DNA of 64,000 bases. Origin: Acholoe squamosa. Its lineage: Eukaryota > Annelida > Polychaeta > Phyllodocida > Polynoidae. The translations under genes and the position numbers were made by a program. Where the stretch lies: NCBI GenBank assembly GCA_949317995.1, contig OX439044.1, positions 50,052,166 through 50,116,165 of the forward strand. Direction: 5' to 3'. The notes below the pieces were generated by a model. That model was not told the DNA's origin, ran no database searches, and was given only the letters and a program-made list of their open reading frames with translations. Shown in pieces: positions 20,743 through 29,122 of this stretch. Each line of letters opens with the position of its first letter. Position 1 is the first letter of the stretch.

Positions 20743-23511
20743 ATGCAGGGTCACTTGGATGAAGATGATGACCCCAATCATCAACATCAAGTGACTGCAG
20801 GCCCTTTAGTGGATAGGAATGATCCACTAATTGGTGGTGGTTTGAACCACTCGCTGATATTAGGTCCATCGTCTGACCCGTTGGGCCTGTATCAAAGGAG
20901 CCGGCTACTCAATTGGCGAGTATCGACTCAACTCTCTCCGGCGGCTGAGAACTTCTTGAGGACACAGAGTTTGTCCTATGTAGAAAAATCAGCCTCGCCC
21001 GTGGGAACTCCAATGGGCCTTGGCAGTTGGTCCTTCGAGGGTCCCTCGCCCGTGTCGATACAAGGAAGTATTGACAGTGGCAGGGGACTCAAGGAGGAGT
21101 TGCTACAAGAGCAGCAACGCCAACTGCGCCAGGGTCGCCAACAGTTGGATGCTCTCGCGAGTAACACCATGAAAGCTCAGGAGAAGAGTACAGAAATAGA
21201 GCTGAAGTTGGAACAGCTTAGGCAGCAGGCGTTGGAGGCTTCGAACAAGACTCAGATCGCAAATAGAGAGCTTAGTGATCTTCAAGAGAAGGTCAAGCAG
21301 CTCTCTAGCGAAAAGGAGTCCTTGCTTGCAACGAAGTCAGAGATCGAGCGTAGTCGGTTGACAGCAATGGATTGTCAATCGCTAAAAGCAAAGATCGATC
21401 GCCTTGCTACAAGCCGCCGAGAATGTGTCGAGAGAGCTCGAAACGATTTTCGGGATGCCCAGCACGAGCAGACGTCCCTTAAACATAAGTTGAAACTACA
21501 AGAAGTAGAAAAGACTATGTTGGAGGAACAACTGCAAGAGTTGTGGCATAAGTTGAACCAACAATCAGCCGAGCATACTGAAGAGGTAGCTGAGCACCTA
21601 ACGGCTTATGAAAAGCAGGTGAAAGAGCTACGTCAGGAACGGGAATCGTTACTCTGTCAGATGCAAGCTGACGAGGATGCTCGAGCCAGGGACGAGGCAG
21701 AAATGCGTCGTCGCTGTGAGGAACGAATCGAACACGCAAACAAAATGGCGGAATATCAGGTCTTAATGGAACAAAAAGCGAGGCATGAGGCCGAGCTTAA
21801 TTCCTTGAAGTCTGAATCCCTAGTAGCCCAGTCACTGAAAGATCAGAAGGATTCGGACACTTTGGGAGCCATACGTGGTGAAATCGATGAGCTCCGACGA
21901 GAGATATTGTCTCGCAGAAAGGCTGATGAAGCCAGGGTGAATAAAGAAGTTCGTAATGAACTCGCACTCGAAGAACGTCTGAAGGAGCAGACGGAATCGA
22001 AATTGCGTACCGCTAGACTTCGAGATAAGCAACAAAGTAGTGAATGCAGCACTACTAGAGTTGCTACTCAAGGGGATCTAGTCGAAAACCCTGACTACAG
22101 AGAGTGGCTTGACCATGCCATGAAGGAGGCCAAGCAACTCTTTGCCATCAGCGAGCAACGAGATCTCTCGAAACCCGAACATGCCCGCCTGGAATTCCTA
22201 GTATCGGAATTAAGACAGGCGGAACGTTCAAAACAGCAAGCGGAGATAGATAGAATGGTGGGAGCAATCGACGACATCTCGAAAGTGGATTCGAGATCGC
22301 GCCGGACCCAACCAGTTCCTTCAATGCCGCGCACCGATGGTCTAAGTGAAGTGATCGGGCAGTTCTCGACCCCTATCACGTCCCAACAACATGTTGATCC
22401 GCCCAAATATAGGGATATCAGGTTCGAAGCTTCACGCCTGAGTGACGCCGAGTCTGGTAACCCCTGGGGGATGAATCACAGTCGTGCAGACACGACTATG
22501 AGAAACATGGGGATGGACCATCAAATACCTAGAAGAGGCACAACATTCGCCCTTGATCAGGTCAGGAGATCAAGCAGAATGTTTGAAAATACCTCGATCG
22601 GGCATGAACCAGCCCGAACTAGGTCAGTCGAGTGCCCTCCATTTACTTGGAAGGACGATTGGCTCCGTTGGTACCACAGATTCAATCACGTCCGTCGAGT
22701 AAATGTATGGACCTCGAGTATGGCATTAGCTCAACTCCTCATGTTACTCCAGAATGGCCCTGCAGCTGATACTGTGTGGCTATGGGAGGAGCATGGAGAT
22801 GGGACTTTGGAAGGACTGGTCGACATGGTAACGGAAGCCATGACTTCTAGCCTTCAAGACCCCATTGTTACAATGGAGAAGAGACGCCAAGGCAAGAACG
22901 AAAGCATTAGGGCCTATGGCTTTGCTTTGAGACGTCTTGCCGGCGATGCCTATCCAGGTGTGGACTTCTCGGTTGAATGGCTCATAACCAAAGTCAACCA
23001 GTTGTTCATAGGAGGATTGTATGACGTTGATTTACAACAAGACGTTCTTCGGGAGTGGCGTACTTACATGTCCCTAAAGGATCTCATGGACTTGGCAGAC
23101 GAGTTGTTGCGGAAAAGACAACTCCTGCCGAAGTTGGTGAATCCTACCTCGACAAATGCATTGTCGGCGTTGGCCGACGCCGCTTTGGTTGAGGAAGGAC
23201 AGGGTGAAGTCTCCTCATACTCGAAGCCCGGGGCGGGGAGTAAGACTAAGAAAGGTCAGAAATCCGCGAGTAAATCGAAAACACCAAACAAGGCCTCCAA
23301 ACCCAAGGTACAGGAGCAGACCTTCTCGCTGAGTCAATTGAAGAATTTACTCAGGGTTATCGAGGGGGGGGATGTCCCTGGTACTAGCTCGGAGAAGCCG
23401 AGTACCCCTCCGTCCGACGCCAAGTGTTGGAACTGCAAGAAGCAGGGGCATTTCGCACGAACTTGCCCCGAGCCGATTAAAGGACTACCACCTGACGCGA
23501 CGGAAAACTGA
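20743..23511 (+). CDS. gag: Gag polyprotein, 922 aa, coiled coil plus capsid plus zinc knuckle
   Basis: Opens at the first ATG after the PBS (20743), leaving only a ~60-nt leader past the LTR, and ends at TGA 23509. Residues ~1-110 are acidic then Ser/Pro/Gly-rich. Residues ~116-425 are a very long Gln/Glu/Arg/Leu heptad-rich coiled coil, unusual for Gypsy Gags (typically 300-500 aa in total). Residues ~630-790 form a helical capsid-like domain (W-rich start, then an RRQGKNESI-x-AYGFALRRLA block typical of retrotransposon Gag). A Lys/Ser-rich linker follows. A single CCHC knuckle, C-x2-C-x4-H-x4-C, lies at residues 895-908. No stop or frameshift, so the ORF is intact. The coiled coil probably drives particle assembly or binds a host partner (inference). 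Confidence 0.92.
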   Translation: MQGHLDEDDDPNHQHQVTAGPLVDRNDPLIGGGLNHSLILGPSSDPLGLYQRSRLLNWRVSTQLSPAAENFLRTQSLSYVEKSASPVGTPMGLGSWSFEGPSPVSIQGSIDSGRGLKEELLQEQQRQLRQGRQQLDALASNTMKAQEKSTEIELKLEQLRQQALEASNKTQIANRELSDLQEKVKQLSSEKESLLATKSEIERSRLTAMDCQSLKAKIDRLATSRRECVERARNDFRDAQHEQTSLKHKLKLQEVEKTMLEEQLQELWHKLNQQSAEHTEEVAEHLTAYEKQVKELRQERESLLCQMQADEDARARDEAEMRRRCEERIEHANKMAEYQVLMEQKARHEAELNSLKSESLVAQSLKDQKDSDTLGAIRGEIDELRREILSRRKADEARVNKEVRNELALEERLKEQTESKLRTARLRDKQQSSECSTTRVATQGDLVENPDYREWLDHAMKEAKQLFAISEQRDLSKPEHARLEFLVSELRQAERSKQQAEIDRMVGAIDDISKVDSRSRRTQPVPSMPRTDGLSEVIGQFSTPITSQQHVDPPKYRDIRFEASRLSDAESGNPWGMNHSRADTTMRNMGMDHQIPRRGTTFALDQVRRSSRMFENTSIGHEPARTRSVECPPFTWKDDWLRWYHRFNHVRRVNVWTSSMALAQLLMLLQNGPAADTVWLWEEHGDGTLEGLVDMVTEAMTSSLQDPIVTMEKRRQGKNESIRAYGFALRRLAGDAYPGVDFSVEWLITKVNQLFIGGLYDVDLQQDVLREWRTYMSLKDLMDLADELLRKRQLLPKLVNPTSTNALSALADAALVEEGQGEVSSYSKPGAGSKTKKGQKSASKSKTPNKASKPKVQEQTFSLSQLKNLLRVIEGGDVPGTSSEKPSTPPSDAKCWNCKKQGHFARTCPEPIKGLPPDATEN
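23496..23511 (+). promoter_or_regulatory. Gag-Pol overlap, candidate -1 frameshift window
   Basis: The pol frame is -1 relative to gag and is open only from 23496, after a TGA at 23493. A ribosome must therefore shift within 16 nt. The window contains GGAAAAC directly before the gag stop. This is close to, but not, a canonical X-XXY-YYZ slippery heptamer. The alternative is internal initiation; the first ~70 pol codons contain no strong ATG. Confidence 0.45.
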
Positions 23512-26500
23512 GGCGGGCGGCTCGACGTGGCAATCGAGCTGCCCGACCATCGAAAAGCCAAGGTATCAGCACCTCTGGCACTCCTGATCAGACGACAGTA
23601 GATTCGAGGGAACTAGGTAAGGTCCCGGTAGGGCCGTCCCAGCCCTTTACCACAGCGGCACCGGTTGATCACCGGTCGGGTTCCGAAGATGTCGGTGTAG
23701 AAAAAGCCTCAGTGGCCAAGGAACAGGGCGCTGGCAGCCCGAACTCCGAGGTCGAGGGTTCGACTGGATCGAAAGTGAAAGTCGACGCCGGGAGAGAAGC
23801 CCTGATGCGGCAGCTGGCCAGAGTCTGCGCAACAGAGCTTCCCTCAGATGATCCCTGTCTCTCTTTTCTGAAGAGGAGGGGGATCGATCTGAGTACTGAC
23901 GTAGGGTTGAGAATGCTAGCAGGAACCGCCCCCTTGTCGGGGAAACGATGGTACCTGTCTGCAGAGATTCGAGGGCGTTCTCTGGACTTCCTGATAGATA
24001 CTGGTGCCAGCCACACCATTGTCTCTCGAGAACTCGCGAAAACGTTAGTGGTGCCGTCAGATAATCTCTACGAGGGAATAACGGCGTGCACTGCGTCTGG
24101 AGCCGAAATGCGGACCTATGGTCGATTGGTTCTACCTCTTAAGGTCGCATCGACCCACTATGTGTTTAGCCCAATAGTGGCCGATGTGGCTGACGATGGC
24201 ATTCTGGGGCTCGACTTCGCGGCATTATACGGTATGATCCTGAACCCAAGAACGGGTCAATTGGTCATGACCGAGCCGGTAGAAGAGCACCATCAGTGTA
24301 AACTGAAGAGAGTGTCATCGATAGCCTCAGTAGCACAGACCACTAGGATACCTGCTAGACATCGGTGTGATGTCTTGGTAAAATCCGAAGGTCTGGAAAG
24401 AGACCGACAGGGCATAGTCGAACCCGACCTGAACACTCTGAGATGTTTCGGGTTGGTTGGTGAGGCTGCCCTTGTCAGCAATGTTCGTCGAACAGTGTTT
24501 CCCGTCTGTAATCCACTGAATCGAGACATTGTCCTGGAGAAAGGCCAGGTGGTCGGTACTATACAGTATGCTGACAGAAACGGTGAACTCTCGTCACCGG
24601 AGGTAGGATCCGTGATGATGCGTCTCGAGCAAGAAGCTGCAGACATCGAAACGGCAGAAATCGCGAGCACCCACACGGGGGAGCTCCCTACCTGGCTGTT
24701 AGACATGTATGGCGACACCCACCTGACCCAGCCAGAGGAAAGACTGAAGCTGTCCGCCTTACTACGTAAGCATGTGGATGTCTTTAAATCCCCAGATGAG
24801 CCGTTAGGGCGCACCGATCGATGTCTGCATAACATCGACACGGGTGACGCACAACCTATCCGAGTCCCTTATAGAAGGATTCCGCTCAGCAAGAAGGCTG
24901 CGGCGGATGAACAACTTAAGGAGATGTTGGATACGGGGGTGGTTAGGCCAAGTACTAGTCCCTGGTCCAGTCCCGTCCAGATGGTGACGAAGAAGGATGG
25001 GACCATGAGATTCTGCGTCGATTATCGATGTCTGAATGGAGTGACTAAGAAAAATGCTTACCCCCTCCCGCGCATCGACGAATCCTTAGATGCCCTAGGA
25101 GGAAACAAGTGGTTTAGTTGTCTCGATCTCCAATCTGGATATTGGCAGATCGGGATGAATCCCAACGACGTCGAGAAAACCGCTTTTTCCTACCAGAGGG
25201 GGCTCTACGAGTTCGATCGTATGGCGTTTGGTTTGTGTAACGCCCCCGCCACATTCGAGCGAATGATGGAGGAGATGTTGAGAGGTTTGCTAGGTAAAAG
25301 TTGCCTGGTTTACCTCGATGATATCATCGTCTTCGGCAAAACGACGGATGAAGCAATGGCGAATCTGGCAGAAGTCTTCAACAGGATTCGGGCGTGGGGA
25401 CTGAAGTTGAAACCTAAAAAATGTCAACTCTTTAGGACTTCAGTCGAGTACCTGGGCCGAATCGTGTCTGAACAGGGTATAGAAGCCAACCCGGGGAAAA
25501 TTAGCGATGTAATGACTTGGGCTAGGCCCACTACAGTGAAGGAAATCCGATCCTTCATTGGTTTTTGTTCCTACTACCGAGAGTTCATCCCGGGGTTTGC
25601 AGAACTCGTCAGTCCTTTGCAGGACTTAGTGATCCAAAAACCTAAAGGTAGTAGAGGTCGTTACGAGGCATTCGCGTGGACGGAGAAAGCCGAACATGCT
25701 TTTGTCGAGTTAAAACGAAGTTTCAGGGAGACACCTGTTCTTCGATTCCCCACACCCGACGGTCGTTTTATCTTGGACACTGATGCTAGCAACACAGCGA
25801 TTGGGGCTGTTCTATCCCAGGTGCAGGATGGAATGGAGGTCCCGATCTCATTTGCCAGCAACACTCTAAGTAAAACACAACGAAACTACTGCACTACCAA
25901 AAGGGAACTGTTGGCAGTTGTCGTGTACACCAGGAAGTTTAGACACTACCTTTATGGTGGTAACTTCACTATCCGCACTGATCATTCGTCTTTGAAATGG
26001 CTCCTAAATTTCAAAGAGGCTGAGGGAATGATGGGTAGGTGGCTGGCCCACCTTTCGGAGTTCGGTCTCGAAAACTCTAAGATCGAACATCGAAGTGGGG
26101 CCAAGCATCTAAACGCCGATGGCCTTAGTCGTATCCCTGTGCGGCTATGCCAGAGGTCGGATTGCACAGACTGCGGCAGTCATAATGCTGTTTTGGCAGC
26201 TGTAAGTGGTTTAGTAGACAGCCGGGTGGGTGTTGCATTTTGGTCTCTCGATGAACTCATTGATGCTCAGAAAGCGGACGCTGACATCAAACGAGTTGCT
26301 GAATGGCTAGTTAAGGGGGCTAAACCCACTAGGCCTGATGTATCGATCGAGAGCGCCGAGGTACGGAAATTAGTAGGGCAATGGCCTCTACTAACCTTCC
26401 GTGAAGGCTTGTTGTGTCGCTGGAAAGTCGAGGCGGGTCGAGCTAGGCGCACGATTCAAGTAGTTGTACCACGCCAACTGAGGGGTGAGGTACTCTCCTT

Positions 26501-26633
26501 TTGCCACGGACACCGAACAGCGGCACATTTTGGTCGTAAACGAACGCTCGAAAAGGTGAAAAGGAGATATTACTGGCCCGGTTCGACACTGTCCTACCTG
26601 TTGCCTGGTAAAGCCCGGCGAGGGCATGGGTAA
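23496..26633 (+). CDS. pol: Pol part 1: protease, reverse transcriptase, RNase H, N-terminal edge of integrase
   Basis: Open in one frame. The aspartic protease active site DTGA is at 23997-24008, with an ILGLDF flap-end block at ~24205. RT runs ~24850-25520 and contains FCVDYRCLN, DLQSGYWQI (motif A), FGLCNAPATFERMM (motif B) and the catalytic YLDD at 25311-25322. An FLGRIVS-type thumb follows (the sequence reads YLGRIVSEQG). RNase H (~25765-26130) has the DTDAS, E, D and D regions with TDHSSLKWL. After a linker comes the His half of the integrase zinc module (~26500-26520) and a YYWPG block (26568-26582). The frame then falls into garbage and stops at 26631. Catalytic residues of all three enzymes look intact. 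Translation depends on frameshift from gag. Confidence 0.9.
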   Translation, partial: RDGKLRRAARRGNRAARPSKSQGISTSGTPDQTTVDSRELGKVPVGPSQPFTTAAPVDHRSGSEDVGVEKASVAKEQGAGSPNSEVEGSTGSKVKVDAGREALMRQLARVCATELPSDDPCLSFLKRRGIDLSTDVGLRMLAGTAPLSGKRWYLSAEIRGRSLDFLIDTGASHTIVSRELAKTLVVPSDNLYEGITACTASGAEMRTYGRLVLPLKVASTHYVFSPIVADVADDGILGLDFAALYGMILNPRTGQLVMTEPVEEHHQCKLKRVSSIASVAQTTRIPARHRCDVLVKSEGLERDRQGIVEPDLNTLRCFGLVGEAALVSNVRRTVFPVCNPLNRDIVLEKGQVVGTIQYADRNGELSSPEVGSVMMRLEQEAADIETAEIASTHTGELPTWLLDMYGDTHLTQPEERLKLSALLRKHVDVFKSPDEPLGRTDRCLHNIDTGDAQPIRVPYRRIPLSKKAAADEQLKEMLDTGVVRPSTSPWSSPVQMVTKKDGTMRFCVDYRCLNGVTKKNAYPLPRIDESLDALGGNKWFSCLDLQSGYWQIGMNPNDVEKTAFSYQRGLYEFDRMAFGLCNAPATFERMMEEMLRGLLGKSCLVYLDDIIVFGKTTDEAMANLAEVFNRIRAWGLKLKPKKCQLFRTSVEYLGRIVSEQGIEANPGKISDVMTWARPTTVKEIRSFIGFCSYYREFIPGFAELVSPLQDLVIQKPKGSRGRYEAFAWTEKAEHAFVELKRSFRETPVLRFPTPDGRFILDTDASNTAIGAVLSQVQDGMEVPISFASNTLSKTQRNYCTTKRELLAVVVYTRKFRHYLYGGNFTIRTDHSSLKWLLNFKEAEGMMGRWLAHLSEFGLENSKIEHRSGAKHLNADGLSRIPVRLCQRSDCTDCGSHNAVLAAVSGLVDSRVGVAFWSLDELIDAQKADADIKRVAEWLVKGAKPTRPDVSIESAEVRKLVGQWPLLTFREGLLCRWKVEAGRARRTIQVVVPRQLRGEVLSFCHGHRTAAHFGRKRTLEKVKRRYYWPGSTLSYLLPGKARRGHG

Positions 26634-28182
26634 GTCTCCTCTGCACCAAGAGTTGTTCGGGGTGAGATTCGGGAGGATAGCTATGGATATCATCTCGGGA
26701 TTTGCACCCACGCCAAACAAGAATACTTGCATGTTAGTAATCCAAGATTACTTCACCAAGTATGTACGCGCTATTCCCCTACCAAATCACACGGCAGAGA
26801 CCTGTGCAGAGGCCTTCGTGGACGAATGGGTTTTGACCTTTGGAGTCCCGTTGCTTCTGCATTCCGACCAAGGTCGAGAATTCGAATCTCGACTCTTCTC
26901 TGAGATGTGTGAATATTTAACGATTGTAAAACAGAGAACCAATCCATACAGACCACAGAGTGATGGTCAGGTGGAAAGGTTCAATAGAACGTTGATTCAG
27001 AGTCTGACTATGTTGGTAGACAAACATATGGACGACTGGGATGAACAGGCTAAATATGTGGTGTCCGCATATAACAGCTCTGAGCACAGTTCTACTGGAT
27101 GCAGTCCAAATATGATGGTATTCGGGGAAGAAATTCTCATGCCAGCGGATGTGATTTTCGGCTCAATCGAGAACCCACTCGAAGTCCCTTGTTCCGTCAC
27201 CTTCGTGGAACAACTTCGTGACCGATTGAGGGAGAGTTATAGCATGGTAAGGGAAAACTTAGGTAAATCTGCGGAACGCCAGAAGGTCGGGTATGACTAT
27301 GGGCTAAAGCAGAGAAGATACTCAGTTGGTGAACAGGTGGTGAGGTACCACACCCCCCAGGCAGCTATGAAGCTTGCCCCCAACTGGGATGGGCCGTTCG
27401 TTGTAGATTCTGTCCTCTCTGAGTCGACATTATTACTTCGATCATCCCGCGGACGGTTGCAAAAGAGCAATGTTGATAGAGTGCGCCGGTGGTTGGGCGT
27501 AGAACTATCACAAACTGTCGAGTTGTTGCAACCACAACTTGATGATGATTCACCTTCTCGTAGGGCTACGAAAAGGGCTAAGTCTGTTTCTGGACAGGTC
27601 GAAATAGAGGTCGAAAGGTCGCGGCCGGAAGTCCAGTCTAAAGAACAAACTAAGCAGGGTCATCGAAAACGACAGCAAAAAGCTCGAAAACTGAGCGAGG
27701 TGGAGGTGTTGGATGCCAGTAAACCATCAAAGCGGCGCCGTGGTCGACCGGCCCGTCGAGATAAGTCGAAAACATCTAAACAGCCTTTGAAGGGATGTCG
27801 GAAGCCCGACCCCCCCTCGAAGGTGCGAACGACTGAACAAACTTCACATCGAAACGTTTCGATTGAAGTGAAAGATCAGTCACTCCAGTCCGGACCTATG
27901 ACTCGAGCGAGGCTTAAGCGCCAAGGCTCATCAAAGGAACGGTCAGCGAGTGTCGAGGATAAAAGGAAACCCAGAGCAAACACTCTGGCTCCTGCATCCA
28001 CACCGTCACAAGTGATGGGAGGCAGACGCCGACGGAAACGGGTTAATAGCCCGGTCGGCCCGGCCACATCAAAGGACGGCGGGCTAGGAGGGGGTGATAG
28101 TAACCCGCCCCGAGGCTCAACACTCGTTCCTGTAGTAAAGGTTAAAATCAGGAAAAGCCCTAGATTAAACCCTACTCAGTAA
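26560..28182 (+). pseudogene. Pol part 2: integrase core, GPY/F-like module and basic AT-hook tail, out of frame with part 1
   Basis: The frame is +1 relative to part 1, open from 26560, first ATG 26626. It begins with the Cys half of the zinc module (CPTC, codons at 26590 and 26599). The DDE core is intact: D at 26686, D at 26866, E at 26974, with 35 residues between the last two. A WDGPF module is at ~27385-27400. The last ~220 residues are a basic, disordered tail with a GRP AT-hook core in a run of Arg/Lys (27731-27765) and further Arg/Lys clusters. In related elements the two halves of the zinc module are separated by about ten residues after WPG; here only about three remain. A deletion of about 23 nt (2 mod 3) would explain both the shortening and the shift. 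This copy probably cannot make a normal integrase. Confidence 0.8.
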
Positions 28183-28660
28183 TCGATGTTTCGCACAATA
28201 CCAAGCAGCAGCTTTACTAACCTGTGTTTTTAATGAGACTTTAAAATAACGGGTGCCGTTCTTGAGTAAATCTGTCTGTGGACGTGAAGCCGACGGTGAA
28301 TAAAAAATTACACAACGAGAAGTCGTACGATTGCCTCTTAGTTTGAGACAAACTGATACTGGAAACATGGAGATTTGGAGCCTCTGATTTTATTGACTGT
28401 GAGGACGGGTTCCCAGCATAGGCTGGTGGATACTGCCCGAAGGGTAGATCCATATTGGAACCATTTTTTTAATCCCGGTAGTCTGATGAAGGAGGGGGTG
28501 CCCAGATTAATCCATGTTAATAGTGTTGGAACCCATAGACCGCATAGGAAATAACGGCATATGCAAACATTGCGACTGGAGAAGCAGAGCGTGACGGTGA
28601 GGGGAGAGTGAGTCGTTCTATTTTTTGAGCAATACCTTATTTGGTCATGGCGTGATGCGC
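28183..28660 (+). other. Post-pol spacer of the LTR element
   Basis: No coding frame. AATAAA at 28299-28304 could end a gag-pol-only transcript. Otherwise it is the upstream part of a probable internal promoter region. Confidence 0.5.
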
Positions 28661-28666
28661 GGTGGA

Positions 28667-28767
28667 CCAATAGGGTTCGCCCTCCTCGGTCACGTAGTCC
28701 CTTCCTCCAATCAGAGACGTGCGCCACAGGGATAAAAGGCCGCGTCGCCCACCACGGAGGTCACATC
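28667..28767 (+). promoter_or_regulatory. Candidate internal RNA polymerase II promoter for the extra ORF
   Basis: Two CCAAT boxes (28667-28671 and 28707-28711) lie upstream of GATAAAAGG (28731, TATA-like ATAAAAG 28732-28738). TCACATC at 28761-28767 is a full YYANWYY initiator 23 nt after the TATA-like box, giving a start near A28763. GGTCACGT (28689) also occurs 25 nt upstream of the LTR TATA box (20330), and AAGGCCG follows the TATA box in both. The repeated grammar suggests the internal promoter and LTR promoter share regulators or ancestry. Confidence 0.6.
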
Positions 28768-29076
28768 TGCGCCCTTCTCGTGAGAGTCGGACGCAGATAA
28801 GCTGGACTAAGCCTAGCTTATTCCAGCTGGTACGCCCCGTCTGGGGACTTCCTACCTGAGTGTAGGAGGTCTCCCCTGCCTAGTGTCGAGGGACACGACC
28901 TGTGTGAGCGCAGGTTCGTGTTCACTCGAGACTCCAGTCTTCGGTCCCTCGAGCCGCCTGAGTGCGGTTCGAGGTACATCGAAGACACCTTCGAGGCTTC
29001 GACCCGCCAGAGTGCGGATCGATAAACCTCGAAGATCCTCTTCGACGTCTCGTCCCGTCTGAGAACGGTTCGAGAC
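28765..29076 (+). ncRNA. Structured leader: serial hairpins with CTGAGT-type loops
   Basis: Read as RNA from the inferred start, consecutive stems form. They are: ATCTGCG/CGCAGAT (28765-28798); AGCTGGA+TAAGC with GCTTA+TCCAGCT (28800-28828); CCCC/GGGG (28835-28846); a 9-bp stem with loop CTGAGT (28847-28870); a long stem with TGAG at its tip (28883-28932); an 11-bp stem with one G-U and loop CTGAGT (28947-28974); an outer CTTCGAGG/CCTCGAAG plus inner stem with loop CAGAGT (28989-29034); and a 12-position stem with loop CTGAGA (29047-29076). Stem sequences differ while the loops stay nearly the same, which argues for selection on loop and structure. Some alternative pairings exist (for example 29030-29044). 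Confidence 0.7.
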
Positions 29077-29122
29077 CCGGAGTCTTCTCTCCCTGGTGGA
29101 ACCCGGCAGTTCAGGAAGAACC

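Noticed and set aside
24293-24841. 182-aa minus-strand ORF inside pol
   Set aside because: Antisense of the protease-RT coding region.
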